Positions 24,765-51,563 of a DNA stretch of 64,000 nucleotides are shown in pieces. The position numbers and the translations under genes were made by a program. The notes under the pieces are model-generated. The model was not told where the DNA came from. It searched no databases and worked only from the letters and a program-made list of their open reading frames with translations. Position 1 is the first letter of the stretch; each line of letters starts with the position of its first letter. Source of the stretch: Allolobophora icterica (Eukaryota > Annelida > Clitellata > Crassiclitellata > Lumbricidae); contig OY744608.1 of the NCBI GenBank assembly GCA_963556255.1, positions 68,350,103 through 68,414,102 on the forward strand, in the 5' to 3' direction.

Positions 24765-25389
24765 CACTGGCGTAAAATTGTCCAAAATATTGGGGGGACA
24801 AGGGGTCTGGACCAGAGGGGCAATAAAACAAGCTTCTCAAGAGGAAAAGTTGTTTTTGTTGTTTTTTGTTTTGTTTTTGCTTTTGTTTTTATAGTTTTTG
24901 TTGTTTTTAAGATTTTCGGATCATATAAATCATGAAAAATCGCTCGAACAAGAGCTCCAACTCAGTTTAATTCAGTTGCGATTTCCAAAAATTAAAAATC
25001 ATTAAATCAATGTTATTAAGATAACTTCTACAAAATTAAGAAATTTTTTAAACAAACAAAAAACAAACAAAAACACATTTTTTGGTTTTCTTTTCCTTTT
25101 TTGTTCAAAACCAAAATCCGAAATAACTTTATTCGCCTCTGGCCAGAAAGGCTTCCGGTGTTACGTTAATGCGTATGAAATTGGGCGATTTGTTTACATG
25201 TAAATTTGTTTCATATTGAAGAAATTTAAGATAAAAATAAATCTTTGTTTTCATTATAAATTTCTGATAGTATTTCAGTTCTGTGTCTATGTTTTTCTGT
25301 TTCTGAAGAAATTTGTCTATATTGAAACATGATATTTTAATTTTTGAAGAAATTCTCCTCTCGATTTTGGGGTGGGGGCATTGCCCCGG
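24765..25389. mobile_element. hAT-type MITE, family 1, long form, right end lost
   Basis: Starts CACTGGCGTAAAATTGTCC and runs colinear with the 4290 and 59560 copies up to GGGGGCATTGCCCCGG. It then joins LINE-like sequence at about 25390. The right terminal repeat and target duplication are missing, so a deletion removed its end together with part of the neighbouring LINE. Confidence 0.75.
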
Positions 25390-25770
25390 TTTTATGTGCC
25401 GCGTGAATGCAAGTGCTTCGTCCAGAATGACTCCAAAGTCTCAGACCCAGGTCCAAAAAGAAAGGTAAGGGAATTGCAAGGCAAGCAAAGACATAGCTGT
25501 TTTCGAGAGCTGCTGGGGCGTTCCAAGCCAGATAAACTGCGTCTTAGCCGGGTTAAGCCGCAGGTGGTTTGCAGAATCCAGGCCCGCAGGGACTTCATGT
25601 CATGTATGCATATATGAGAGGCATACAATAGCAAGGCCCATAGAACGGAATGTGCAAACTCCGCCACTGACCGTACTCTGGCAGTGCCTGGAGAAAAAAG
25701 GAGGGCGACGCTAATCATCAACGTTATGGCACAGCGTTGTTAAGCTGCAACCAGCGGTATGTACGGACAT
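25390..25770 (-). mobile_element. LINE reverse-transcriptase remnant shared with copy A
   Basis: Matches 7240-7550 (for example GTGCCGCGTGAATG and CCAGATAAACTGCGTCTTAG) in the same intron. On the minus strand it encodes pieces of the NRLRLNPTKTQF region, heavily frameshifted. Confidence 0.65.
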
Positions 25771-26024
25771 TAGACATGTTGAATTAACTTCTGCGCCAAC
25801 GACCTCAAGACGCGTGATTAACAGTATAGATAAACTAACCTAGGAATCGGTTGAGCAGAGCTTTGCGTGACTCAGTCCAGTGCATCAGTTTCCATTGGAG
25901 AATATCTTCCCAACAGTTTGCAGCAGATCCGCTCAACAATGAAGACACTGTGCTAAATAAATATACACACACACAAACGAAAAGGTTAACAATTAAGCTC
26001 TTACTTACTTACATCACAATTGAT

Positions 26025-26215
26025 TAGAGATTTCTGTTCCACATGCACCTGTAGCCAGATGAAAAACTGACCGCACACTATAGGTGGGAAGATGAGACGG
26101 TGAGGGAGAGGACTGGCCACCCGCCCTCATATGCCGAGGCCAAGAAAATGATGAAGTCGCTAACACTTCATACCCATGGCTGCCTCAGAGCTCCCTTAAG
26201 GGACTGCAAAAAAAT
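26025..26215. repeat. Unclassified insertion in copy B only
   Basis: Moderately GC-rich sequence (CCGCCCTCATATGCCGAGG, GCTAACACTTCATACCCATG) between exons 10 and 9 of B, absent from A, C and D. It looks like a retroelement 3' region but no motif confirms it. Confidence 0.3.
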
Positions 26216-26284
26216 GAACCACCGACCAAGAGACGATATAACTGTACAATGAGGATCAAGGTACCACAGCTACACGCATCTTAG

Positions 26285-26850
<566 letters not shown>

Positions 26851-26971
26851 GTCAACCTCAAAGCTCCTCCGTAAAGTGTGGCCAGAAAAAGTCCAGGAAA
26901 GCCAGGAACGTCGGAAAACATTTGCAGAACGAAACGAGGCAGCAACTGAAAAATGTGCAGTGAGACTATAG

Positions 26972-27009
<38 letters not shown>

Positions 27010-28799
27010 CATCAATCAATTATTCAATCATTCAGTCTTAACTACCCGATATAAATCCACCCGCTCAGAACTCCGCTCTTTTCACTGAAAGCCAAGGCTC
27101 TATAAACTTATAGCATCGAATATCAGACTTAAAGGTTTGATCAGCCGATACGTTAAACTACTGAATCATTGTTCAAAATTAATGTTCATAAACAGAGCAG
27201 CTATTAATCCTACCAATTTATCATCAAAAGCACCATGATCTCCTATGTAGGGATCGTTTTATACAGTTACATATAAACGTGAAAGTATAAGCATCCGTGG
27301 ATGGATGGATGCATAGATAGGTTACGCATGAACGAACCTGATTGGGATTTCCGATTTCGTGATTAGCCAGCGGGTCGCAACGGATTGAAGTGTAGTAGGC
27401 AACAACAATGAGTCCAATGAAACATGCAATCAGATGCATAACGATGGAAGCTGGCAGATTCAGGAGAACGGTTCTATAAGAACACAATGCATGATACTGC
27501 ATGCCGTTTAGAAATAATTACGACGATGACGATGTAGACGGTAAAGATGATGGTAGTAGTGATGTTGATGTTATTGGTGGTGTTGGTGTTGGAGTTATTG
27601 GTGGTGATGATAGTAATAGTAGCGTTGGTGGAGGTGGTTTTATTATTGACGATTCTGATGATCGATTAATCATGCATGCAAGTCATCAGACTTGCATGCA
27701 TAATGCATATACATGGAAACACACTTTTAATTTTGAACATTTCAATGGAAGGTTGACAACCTATTACTAAACAATTGGTTACTCGATAATTTTGGAAATA
27801 TGTTCATTTCCTACAAGTGAAGTTTGGCTGTAAGGGTTAATATCGTAATTGAAAGCGTATTGTCAATAGTTAGATTTATTTGTACCGAGCTCTAAAAGAC
27901 AAGTCGCGGAAACCACGTTATTCAGAGGCCCTTACTCAAAGAAATATGATAAGTTCACATAGTCTCATGAATGCATAGGCCCATATATTATCACAAAAGT
28001 ACAAACACATGCGTGATAGATTAATCATTAATATATGAAAATGGATGTTTTCCTTACAGTTTTGCTTGTGACTGAGTCTTTGTGGCTGAATACCGTTGTA
28101 CAGCAGCCTGTGAGAAGCCATAGGCGTTAAACCAACTCGCTGTAAAACCGAATAGAAATCCCCAGAAGGTGTGTCGAACTGTCGGATCAGGACTCCAGCT
28201 AAAAGGACGGAAGGGGCAGACATGATAAAATAATGTATCATTGTTTGGAGTATTAAGAATATCACGTATTTGGCACTGAATTTTTCATAAAAGCAACTTT
28301 ACAGAATTTTGTGAGAGTAAAGCGTCATTGAGGCCCCTAAGTTAATTGGCACCCATCACTGTCACCAGTCATATTTGTCGACACGTTTTCATCATCAAAC
28401 AAAGGTCTGTCAGAGGTTTTCTGATCATGGTTAGTGCGTTAGTGATTTCATTCCTCAGATGTCCTAGTAACGCATTAATATGTTAAAACCCTAAAAGTAC
28501 GACAACGAAGAGCCGCTACATTGTACTCTTATTTAACTATAATTATTTAATACATTGATGATAAATTACGTTTTACCGACTTTAAGTCACATTTCACTGC
28601 AGGACATTGCACAACATCACACTGCATAACATTAAAATGATTCTATGTAACGTACTCAGTCCAGATCAGTCGCCCCGATTGTGAGCACAATTGGAAGACG
28701 TTACCAATTCCTCCAACCACGACCAGACCCTGTCAGCATCAAAAGATAAAGCCTAATAAAACGTTAAGTTGATACAAAGGCAGAGATATATAGACATAC

Positions 28800-29310
28800 A
28801 ATGTTCACTTTCGCTTTATATCGGCCTTGGCTCGGGTCTTATACTCTGCTGCCCGCTTTATTGGGAGCATTCCTAAATTCGGTCATGACTTTGGCTATAA
28901 GCATGACGACCTCCACTGGCTTCTCTTCCAGCAGCGAATCATTAAACGATAGCCTCGCCTCACCTCTTCCTACTTGCGCGAGCTCTGCTGCACTACACGT
29001 GCTGCTGGGGCCGTTGCTACCTCCGATCCAGGTAGTGGGTGTGCCTCTTTTTTTCTTTTGCCCGTACTTCTATTACACAGTCGTTGGACATCGGCCTGGA
29101 AAGGGCTCCCTGTGTTCCCTCGGTTCTATTCTGACACATTCTATTGTAATATAATGCCCTCTTTAGCCGCACTGTGGTCGGCAGCACTTCTGAATAGTAG
29201 CACTGAAAAGGTTCCAGGCTATATAAATCTCTGTAATGAATGAATGAATGAATGAATGAATTAATTAATTAATTAGTGAATGAATGAATGAATGAATGAG
29301 TTAATGAATA
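28800..29310. mobile_element. Retroelement-like insertion with (TGAA)n tail, copy B only
   Basis: About 430 bases of higher GC ending in CTCTGTAATGAATGAATG and further TGAA/TTAA units. It lies in the exon 6/5 intron, where copy A has (AT)n sequence. Its open frames resemble LINE or 3'-UTR-derived repeats rather than a host protein. Family not resolved. Confidence 0.45.
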
Positions 29311-29824
29311 CTACAGCTGGTTGACTTTTTTCTATACGTTAAATATTCTAGACGTGAAGATTCAGTTTTAACTTGAATTTGGTAATAATTGCATTTCAAA
29401 TTCATTTCACGGTGTTGGAATAAATGGGACAATATGGTTAGAGGTTGATTCAAAATTTCAGTAAAAACTGGGTGTTATGATTGGCGTTACCCTTAAAACC
29501 AATGCACGTTGCACACATTTACGATTTTAAATACGTATGTATGCTGTTTCATTGATCATATAATACGATCTACTTTATGTTATCTGCTGGTGTCTTCTGC
29601 GTTTTTATAACTGCGCCGTAGCACTTCTGCGATTAGATTGCTGACCTTAATAAGAATTGCAAGTAGTCCACCGAACATTATGAGAAACTGAAACACGTCT
29701 GTCCAGATAACGGCTCTCATTCCACCCTGTAACGTAAGTGAAGTCAATTGTTGTAATATTTACAATCTGTCGAAAATGCTGATCTTAAGGAGGAGAGGGA
29801 GGCAGACGGACAGTGATATTGTTA

Positions 29825-29975
29825 TTATTTATTATTATTATTATTAATTATTAACTTATATCGCTCTGGTGTCTAATGCCCAAGGCATAAAACAATGGAT
29901 CGCCAAAACTAAGCTGTAGTCAATCCAACTTCCAGAAGATCCGACCGCAAAGGCACAGAAGCAGCCCTGTATGCA
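29825..29975 (-). mobile_element. Short retroelement end, orthologous to 14575
   Basis: ATT units followed by AATTATTAACTTATATCG and GTGTCTAATGCCCAAGGCAT, matching copy A at the same intron position. Confidence 0.5.
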
Positions 29976-31089
29976 ACGTTTTTATTTGATCAAGTGCCTA
30001 ATGTACGTTCATGCAGACTCTTATGAACATTTCGCATTTCAGTGCTTTAGTGATTTAGTTCGACAAATACTCACCAGAGCGGTGTATGCTACTGAAACAA
30101 CAGCCATGACAGGAATCGAGACCACAATTGGAAGACCAGTTGCTGAGACAAAAATAAACAAGTAACCGTTCCTTACTCCAAGATAGCAATTGCTCGACCA
30201 ATGAGTAGGCCTATACCAATTGTTTAATACACTAGATCCAACGATTCTCCGTTAGTTTTATGTAGAACCGTAAAAACTTTGAATTTTAACCTTTTAATAC
30301 AATGTCATCATGGTTGTTTACAATATAAGCAAACATGTTATTATACTGTATTAATGGTTGTGGGATTTTGTATTGCGCTAATGGATTTCTTACTTATTTG
30401 TTTACTTCTTACCTGACATACTTAGTTACTTAGGCTTACTCAGCAAGATTTAGCATTGGTTGCATGGTATAACCAACTGTTCCGGCATAAACTTGAAATT
30501 ATTTAAGCGAATACTTTTGAAGTTATTAAACCCCAACATAATTAAATTCGCGGGCGTCTGTGTGGTACAAATGGTGCGGTACGGTAATTTCCGCTAGGAG
30601 CTCGGGGTACCTAGATTTTTCTAGTAAGGTCCACAAGAACCCATGTTGGGCTAGTGAACTACGTTGAAGCTCAATGATTGTCTTAAGATGAGCTCGCATT
30701 TTAAAAGAAACTTTTTAACCAGCGTTTATCAGTACAGATGTACGTATAAATCAGGAATGTTTATTTCTTTTTCATTTGTTTAGGCAGTTCTAGTGTTAAG
30801 CGGTGGATTGTTAAAGACGAACAACAGCAGTCCATCAGCCAACAGCCGGAAACTTTTTATTTAACATCGATAGCATAACTGTACGACGCTTGTATGGAAA
30901 ATCGGTTGCCTGTCTTCTTCCATGTCTAGTCCATCTAAAACTAATCTTATAACTTCTACAGCGCCTTTTGTTTTCACAATGCCCAATCGATGGTTGATTC
31001 AAGTGAAATCTTAAAGAAACCACGTTCAACCGCGAAAGGTAATCGAATCAAGAAGTTTTGCTGCGGATTCTAAAACGAATCCAAAGAGG

Positions 31090-31630
31090 TGTTTATTGTA
31101 TTGTATTGTATTGTATTCGGATATTTATAAAGCGCTTCTAGCGGGAGGGCCATTCAGAAGCGCTCCCAGTGCGATAGACCCCGAGAGAAAAAGCAAGTTT
31201 TAAGAAAGGTAAAAGAGGAAGAGACGCTACCTGAGAGAATAGAAGAACGAACAAACGGAGGAAGCCCATTCCAAAGAGCAGGGCCAATGGAAGCAAACGA
31301 CCTAGATTGAGCCAGTGAAGTCCTGACACGGGGAACGAGGAGGTCCAAACGGTCAGATGAACGAAGAGGACGAAGAGAAGCCGCAGAGTGAGGGCGATGA
31401 AATAAGTCACATAAATATTTTGGAGCGAAACCAAGCTGAGCCTTAGAGACAAGGATGAGGACCTTAAATTGGATGCGGGCAGAAAGCGGGAGCCAGTGGA
31501 GTTCTTCTGCCATAAAGGTGGTGATATGAGAGAATCGAGGAAGACGGGCAATTAATCTAGCAGCAGCATTGAGAACGGACTGAAGAGGAGCAAGACGAAC
31601 TTTGGGAAGACCAACGAGGAGTTTATACCT
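31090..31630 (-). mobile_element. 5'-truncated CR1/L2-type LINE
   Basis: The minus strand encodes, almost uninterrupted, VRLAPLQSVLNAAARLIARL, ELHWLPLSARIQFKVLILV, PKYLCDL, LRSSDRLDLLVPRVRTSLAQ, FASIGPALWNGLPP and a closing TFLKTCFF, then a 3' end with AGCGCTTTATAAATATCC and AATAC units. This is the standard C-terminus of a CR1/L2-like LINE. It lies in the exon 4/3 intron of B and is absent from the same place in A. Confidence 0.85.
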
Positions 31631-33454
31631 TCCTAAAATCTTTCTCTTCGAGAGTCAAGTGACCCATGAGATCTTGTCTGTAATATGATAGTCTGTATGA
31701 ATCATAAAAGCACAGATCTAATCCGCAAAACACCCTAGGTGAGATTGCTTAAGTTCTATATGAGAACGTCGTATGAAATGGCCAACAGACCTGCGTGTAG
31801 AGCTGCCGAAGGGGCATACATCGCTGTTCCCATGTAAAGAATCTATTGAAAATCAACCAGCAAAATGTTTAGATCCCTTACGCCACTGTATGTAGCTATG
31901 AAAAGAATCTAGAGAATATTGTAAAAACACCCGATAATGCCAATATAGCACATCGAAAAATTACAAGAACTGTTTGTTACACAATAATGTACATAATTTA
32001 TTTTAAGATATACAAAGGCAAATATGAGGCAAAAATTGGTCATAGCCTTTTAAATTAGGTTTCAATTAAAAATAATCTTACTAACGCTCAATTTTTAAAG
32101 ACAAACGACATATGAAATTCAAACGAGAACTCTTATTTTCATTTTTTTTGCAATTTAGCTTAATATATGTAAAACATTATTTCCCTTTAAAGCAAAATAA
32201 TTCCACAAATCTTACCCAGGAAAAGATTAAGGAAAGTTTTAGTTTATTGTATGTGGAATAATGTAAGACATTATTTAGCTACCTTTATAGCAAAATAATT
32301 CCACAAATCTTACCCCTGAAAAGATTGAGATGCTGGCTGCAAGTATTCTTACAGATTTCGAATGAAAACGACGTTCAAAGTACTAGAATTACACAGAAAG
32401 TTATTTATAAAAAATTATCATCTTCATCATCATCATCATATTCGTTTTTATGATTGATCGTATACTGTATAGTCCTAATGGTTGACACACCGCAACCGTG
32501 GACAAGAAAAACTATGCTTGTTGAACACTAGCCTGGATAATAGAATAATAAAATGTGAGAAATAACCTATAGACTGTTGGTGTTAAATTTTGCAAAGTTA
32601 AGTAGATATCTTTATATAGATTTCGAGGCATATACTTTTTACCAGCCTTCGGCGGGAGTTGGAAGGGGTGGGCTCGAGGTCACCCTTTGTCTATGGAGTT
32701 TAGATAGGCCCTATATAGACCTAAAATAGCGTCTTTTGAACAGCGTACACTTTCGTACGTCTGCCACTACACAATGTCGCTAAAATGTATTAAATGTATT
32801 CAAGCGAAGATATCCAATTGCAGATTGATTAATGATTAAAATATAACCAAACAATCAACCCTGCAAAAACGACACATTGTCGACTTGCTGCGATTCTTTG
32901 CAAATTTAAAATATTGTCTGTTTATGATGTTTTGGTCCTACCTCGTTAACGCTGACTAATTTCAGCGGGTGCATCCACGGAATGGCCACCTGCATCGTGA
33001 GAATGATGCCCAGCGTAAATGTGATCACCATCAAAATAGTAACTAGCGATCCATAGCTGTACATCTCTGCTGTCGCTCCAAGTATCATGATAGCTGACAG
33101 GAAGGAGACAAGGAGAGACACGGCGGTCGGAAGGACCTTCAGAGAACGGTTTGCCATGATGAACTCGGATGTTGTCTTCTGTCGACCACCTGTTAGGGAG
33201 TGGTAGACGCCGATCCCAAGTGAGATGACAAAGAATGCCATCAGGATCAGGTAGTCCGGCCAAGACAAGTAATCCATCGATGCGAAATAGTGGATTCAAA
33301 CAGTAAACCACGACAGCAGAGCTGCTGTGAAAGAAAATAACATATTGATGCAAAAAGATTTCTCAAAGGTTATTTCGAAGTGTGTTGCTATGCTTAATCC
33401 AGCGCTCTTACATTAGTTGCTTCCTACTAGGGGTAAATGTAAATGTAGCTCTGC

Positions 33455-33543
<89 letters not shown>
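33455..33543. repeat. (ATT)n array
   Basis: About 29 ATT units upstream of the copy B start codon (178 bases from it). Confidence 0.95.
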
Positions 33544-33544
<1 letters not shown>

Positions 33545-33698
33545 CATCATTTTTATTATTATTATTATTATACGCCCTAGTCACGCGCATTTTCAGTACC
33601 AACAAAGCAGCTGTAATCGTCACCATCATTAAAAAACTAGCACACTATTTAAGCATATTTGGGAGTCCTATAGAAAAGGCACCATATAATTAATCAGA

Positions 33699-33734
<36 letters not shown>

Positions 33735-34286
33735 CATATACATATACATATATGTGAGTGTAGTGTGTGCGTGTGTGTGTTTACGATCTTACCGTTGTAG
33801 TTCAGCTGAGGTGCTTTTACTCGTCCAGTTGATCGTCTTGTTCAAATGATGCCTCTCTTTAAAGAATCCAATTTAATTAAGATAATTAGCACATCTTCTA
33901 TCTAGTCCTGTAATTCGATGCCTCTCGCAAAAGAAAAATACCTTAACATACGTTCAATTAGGGGTCCAAAATTAAGACTTATTTGGTCGATTCGCAAACA
34001 ATATGTGAGGCTATATTGATGAATAACGAACTAAATAGCGTCATCAGGCAAAACTAGATCAACATCTTACGGGCAAAGACCCTTAGATTTAGGTCTGGAT
34101 TAGTTGATGTTTAAGCTCAGGTTATCCAAACAAATTCGCCGATCCATGGCCTGGTTTTTCAGTGTTACGCTGTCTGCAAATCGTATGAGGGGATGCTAAA
34201 GAAGTGGACTGTAGTTCTGTTGAAGTGTATACATTCGAGAGTCTGGTACACACTGAGACTAAGGTAGCCAGCATTATCTTCTAAAG

Positions 34287-35282
34287 CAGGGGTTCTCAAA
34301 CGGTGGTACGCGTACCCCTAGGGGTACGCCAGGTGTCGCTAAGGGGTACGCGAAAAAATTGAGCAAAAAAGAAATTTTCTATGAGTTTATTCCTATGTTT
34401 CTTTGTTTAGCTATTGACTATTGAAGTCACTATTCAATGTAACCTTCTGTACTTCAGCGACATTTCAATACAAAACATCCATTTCTTTAAGGTAAACCAC
34501 TTGAATTTTTTAAAGGAAGAAAAATGGAAATGCTACAAAGAGAGAAAAGTTTAAAGTCGTTTACTGCAGTTAGCTCACAAGTATTAGAATCGAGCTTTAA
34601 AATTTGGATTCCCTTCAGCACGTCTTATCTGTGCGAAACTGGTTTTTCAGCAATGCTTGCAATCAAAAACAAATACAGAACAATGCTTGAACTCAAACCA
34701 GATTTGCGTTTGAAATTGACAAAATATGAAACCAGATATTGTAAATCTGTGCTTGTCGAAATAGGCCCATAGCTCACATTAACACTTTGTAATAGTAATA
34801 TAATTTTTACCTTTTGTTGATATGATTTCATTCTTTAAATTAGGGCCTATATTTAAATTTGTCTACCTATGCCATGGTCCTACGCCAGCGGTTCTCAACC
34901 TTTTTAGGGCTGCGACCCCTTGAAAATATTTTTCTAAGTTGTGGCGACCCCAACAATAAAAAAATATTGGGTTACTCCCTTCAAAGCATTTTTGCTACAA
35001 TTACAGTGTAGAAATCATAATTACAAATATATTAAATGTTAAGAAACTATGCTGACAACTTTTCTAAAAATTTCTGAAGGTTGCAGCCGACTCCTGGCAA
35101 ATCGTAAGGCGACCCCGGTGGGGGTCGCGACCCACAGGTTGAGAACCGCTGTCCTACGCTAATTGCAAAGGCACTTCGCGCTTGCCTGTTGTTTCTGATC
35201 AGACGGTACCCTTGCTGGGGGTACGCCAACACTCGATTTTTTTACTTGGGGGTACAATAAAAATAAAGTTTGAGAACCCCTG
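34287..35282 (+). mobile_element. hAT transposon remnant with transposase C-terminus
   Basis: Ends CAGGGGTTCTCAAAC and GTTTGAGAACCCCTG are perfect inverses. TTCTAAAG is duplicated on both sides (34279-34286, 35283-35290). Within, 34524-34772 (+) encodes an 82-aa tail including IPFSTSYLCETGFSAMLAI and LKPDLRLKLTKYE, the hAT C-terminal dimerisation region as in ZBED5-like proteins. The catalytic core is deleted, so it is non-autonomous. Confidence 0.9.
34886..35151. mobile_element. MITE nested inside the hAT
   Basis: Ends CAGCGGTTCTCAACCT and AGGTTGAGAACCGCTG are perfect inverses. TCCTACGC is duplicated on both sides (34878-34885, 35152-35159). It inserted after the outer element. Confidence 0.9.
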
Positions 35283-35762
35283 TTCTAAAGCATCTATCAG
35301 TATTTTTAAGCTCACTCGGGTCATCTTCTTCAGATCGCTTATTCACTGTAGCCTGACTTCTGGAGAGTTGAACCATTGGGAAATATGTATCACCTCAATG
35401 GATCCCGTTCAGATCAGGTTGCATCGTTATTGTATATATTTCTGAGCAAATCCTTGCAGGTCTGCGCCGCGGGGCTGGGTACCTCTTGTCTGTAACTAAA
35501 ATACCCCAGTTCCTCGGGGTATAGTGAGGTTCTCTCCACCGAAGAACTCAACTGCCAAGCTGACGAAAGATGTCTTTGGCGTCAAGGCGGTTAAGGGCAC
35601 GGCGTCAATCGGAGAGATCCAGTATTTATAGCTAAGGAGTGGCAAGGGACGTTATGTCTTGGCATGACTCTTGGCTTATGTTGGCATGTCAGGACATGTC
35701 TTTTCATGCCTTGAGATCTCTTGGCATGTCACTTATGTCATCTGTTGACTTCTACAGCGCCG

Positions 35763-35794
35763 TTTTGTGCGATACGTTATCGTATCGCACAAAA
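35763..35794. repeat. Perfect 14-bp stem hairpin
   Basis: TTTTGTGCGATACG, loop TTAT, CGTATCGCACAAAA. Weaker pairing of the flanking ACTTCTA blocks extends the symmetry. Function unknown. Confidence 0.85.
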
Positions 35795-36178
35795 GCAGCG
35801 ATAGAAGTTTAGTTAATTAAGCGAATCCCATACTTTATTAGGCCTACTTCTACGGAGAGATCCAGTCACGATCCGACGAGACGTCTTGGCGACTGGATCA
35901 GGGTCCGGATTCTCCAACGGATAAGGTTGCTGACAAAGCCGCGTTCGTTGTTTCCAGTCTAATCCTCTGACTAATTGACGTGAATAAATTGGATCAGGTA
36001 AGAGATTAGATTAGATTAGAATACAGCAATCAACAGCAAATCTGTCAGATGGTTTACTCAAAGAATAAGAATTACCAGCTTCACCTGACGCACTTGAGAG
36101 TCGAACCTGCATGACGATTTTGATAGGAACCATCCACCACATCATCAGAGGCATGCATGAAGAATGGATGAACGAATG

Positions 36179-36520
36179 GATGGACGTATGGATGGATTGA
36201 TTGATGGATGGATGGATGGATGGATGGATGGATGGATGGATGGATGGATGGATGGATGGATGGATGGATTGATTGATGGATGGTTGGAGGGAGGGAGTGA
36301 GTGAGGGAGGGAGGGAGGGAGGGAGGGAGGGAGGGAGGGAGGGAGGGAGGGAGGGAGGGAGGGAGGGAGGGAGGGAGGGAGGGAGGGAGGGAGGGAGGGA
36401 GGGAGGGAGGGAGGGAGGGAGGGAGGGTCGGAGGGGGATGGGAGGGAGGGTCGGAGGGTGGGAGGGAGGGTGGGAGGGTGTTAGGGAGGGATAGATAAAT
36501 GGATGGATGGATGGAGGGAT
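36179..36520. repeat. (GGAT)n then (GGGA)n array
   Basis: About 23 GGAT units, then about 33 GGGA units and degenerate GGAGGGT-type units. The G-rich strand has many G-triplets and could form G-quadruplexes. Confidence 0.95.
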
Positions 36521-38526
36521 GGATGAAAGCATGGTTGAAGAGATCGGCTGATGAGATTAATAGTTGCCTCCATCTGCCTCTTCTGGGTAGAAATCGTTAG
36601 TGGCCGCTATATATAAGTGATCTTCGCAAAATAAAAATAATGACTATAGGATAAAATTTAATGTGCACAAGAATGTCTGCCTTAACCAAACATATAGCGT
36701 TCAAAGGTCACGTATATCTTGATCAACATATCACCCAATACTTTCACCAGAACACCATTGGGCCATTTTGTTGTTGAAGGAATCGTGGCTTCAGAGACTT
36801 TGCGTGCGATCTCATTTCAAAGGTTTAGTCAGAAAGGGTCACTCAACAGAGACAGGGCTACTGAGGTTGATTTCTAATATATAATATATATATATATATG
36901 CATACATACATGCATCATACATACATACATGTATGCATACATATTATATACATACATGTTTCCGAACACCTACGTCATCCGGTTTGTTGTTTTGGATATC
37001 GGAGCGATGTGCGATTAGTTTGTAATCGAACATTCATAAAAGCGCCACTCGATGATTCAGAGGAGCTTCCGAGCTGGCTGATTTCTAATAAATAAATATT
37101 ATTGATCTTCAGGCATTTCCGGGACAGAGGAAGAGAGAGGCTGATGAGCCTAAGCCACAATTCGAGCTAACTGTGCTGAAGGGTAGGGCATTTATGCTGC
37201 TGCCGCGTCCACCAAAAAAAAAACTAATTGGATCTAAATAACTGTCTGCTGGCTCACTGATGTTGACATTTTAGGCACGGGTTTGACTGAAGTGACTCTT
37301 TGCGCCCACTTTAGAGTGGATGTCCGCAGCGGGGCACAATCCCCTCCATAGGTCGACACTTGGATGACTCCTTCTTCCCCATCTTTGCAGACCTCCTTAA
37401 TGGACATGGATGAGTTTAAATATACTTCCCTTATACCCAGCGATCCACCACTAGTGTTGCAGAGATTTCTCAAGCAAAAAGTTAACGTAACAGTGACAAT
37501 AAGTAAGTAAGTAAGTATATTCTTTAATGAACCATCTGCATACGCACTATGGTTTACAAACATGTTATGCAGTTAGAGGCAAGATACACAAAATAAGGAA
37601 ACTAAAAAAGGACTAGGCTAGGTATAGGAAATTGCCTAACAACTGAGTCAGATTCAGTTTCAATAATAAGCTAAATTTCACTTGCATTGCAAACTAAGTC
37701 TCCACCTCGATAAGTCAGTCAATCAATCAATCAATCAATCAATCTAAGTCTACAAATCGGTCAGTCGATCAATAAAGCATCTAATAACAATAATGCATAC
37801 AGTCTGAGGTACAAAGGAATCAATCAATTAATCAGTAACATACAAATTTATAATTACTGTTGTATTACAATAAATATTAGTATAATCCCACGCGATCCAT
37901 CCTAAGACAAAAAATAAAGGATAAAATTAAAGGTAAAGAACTTATATTACCATTTGGCATTTGGTATGTGAATAAAATTAAAGGTAAAGAACTTATATTA
38001 CCGACAAATTTTAAAGCAAATTAATTGATTTAAATAAAAGGTTATTGTTTTGTGGATACTCCGTCTTAGAACCAATATATCACGGGCCAAAGGTAAATAA
38101 CGCTCATCGTTCAACGAAAAGCTTCACTAGTTTCGGAATATCAGTGTGTTATTTCTGCCATGGTCCAAGAGCATCTACAATTACAGCGCATTCGCTTCGT
38201 AACAAGAATTGCAGATCACTTTCTACCGATAACAATTTCGGTAAGTATGAAATTTACCACTACGGAAAATTCATCCGAAGACAACGTTCTTTTAAACTAA
38301 AGCAAATTTCGATGACTTCAGCAACTTAGGATTCCAACTGACTATCGCACGAACTGTTTCCCACAATCTCCAAACACTTGCAAGCGATATGCCGGCAGCA
38401 AATAACAATAGTGCTGAAAACTGGACTCTTCTATAAGCTAAAATTACAACTTATATTCGCGTAAGTATAATGAGATGTGCAAGTTGTGTAAGCAGTCGTT
38501 GGATAGGATTCTAGTTGTGACAATAG

Positions 38527-51563
<13,037 letters not shown>

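Larger units (their letters stand above)
33278..38526. other. Intergenic spacer B-C
   Basis: The longest gene-free stretch, 5.2 kb. It holds an (ATT)n run, AT/GT-rich repeats at 33695-33780, a hAT with a nested MITE, a hairpin at 35763, a GGAT/GGGA array, CATA-rich repeats at 36898-36955 and the copy C 3' flank. That flank is similar to the sequence left of copy D at 52580-53388. No additional gene is seen. Confidence 0.6.

Noticed and set aside
28801..29154. 117-codon plus-strand frame as a gene
   Set aside because: Low-complexity, overlapping frames ending in (TGAA)n, present only in copy B; it looks like a repeat insertion.
31138..31551. 119-137 codon minus-strand frames as a host gene
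   Set aside because: The sequence ELHWLPLSARIQFK...RTSLAQSRSFAS is the C-terminus of a LINE polyprotein with a LINE 3' tail.
36011..36532. Pro-Ser-rich 173-codon frame
   Set aside because: Translation of the (GGAT)n/(GGGA)n array in intergenic sequence.
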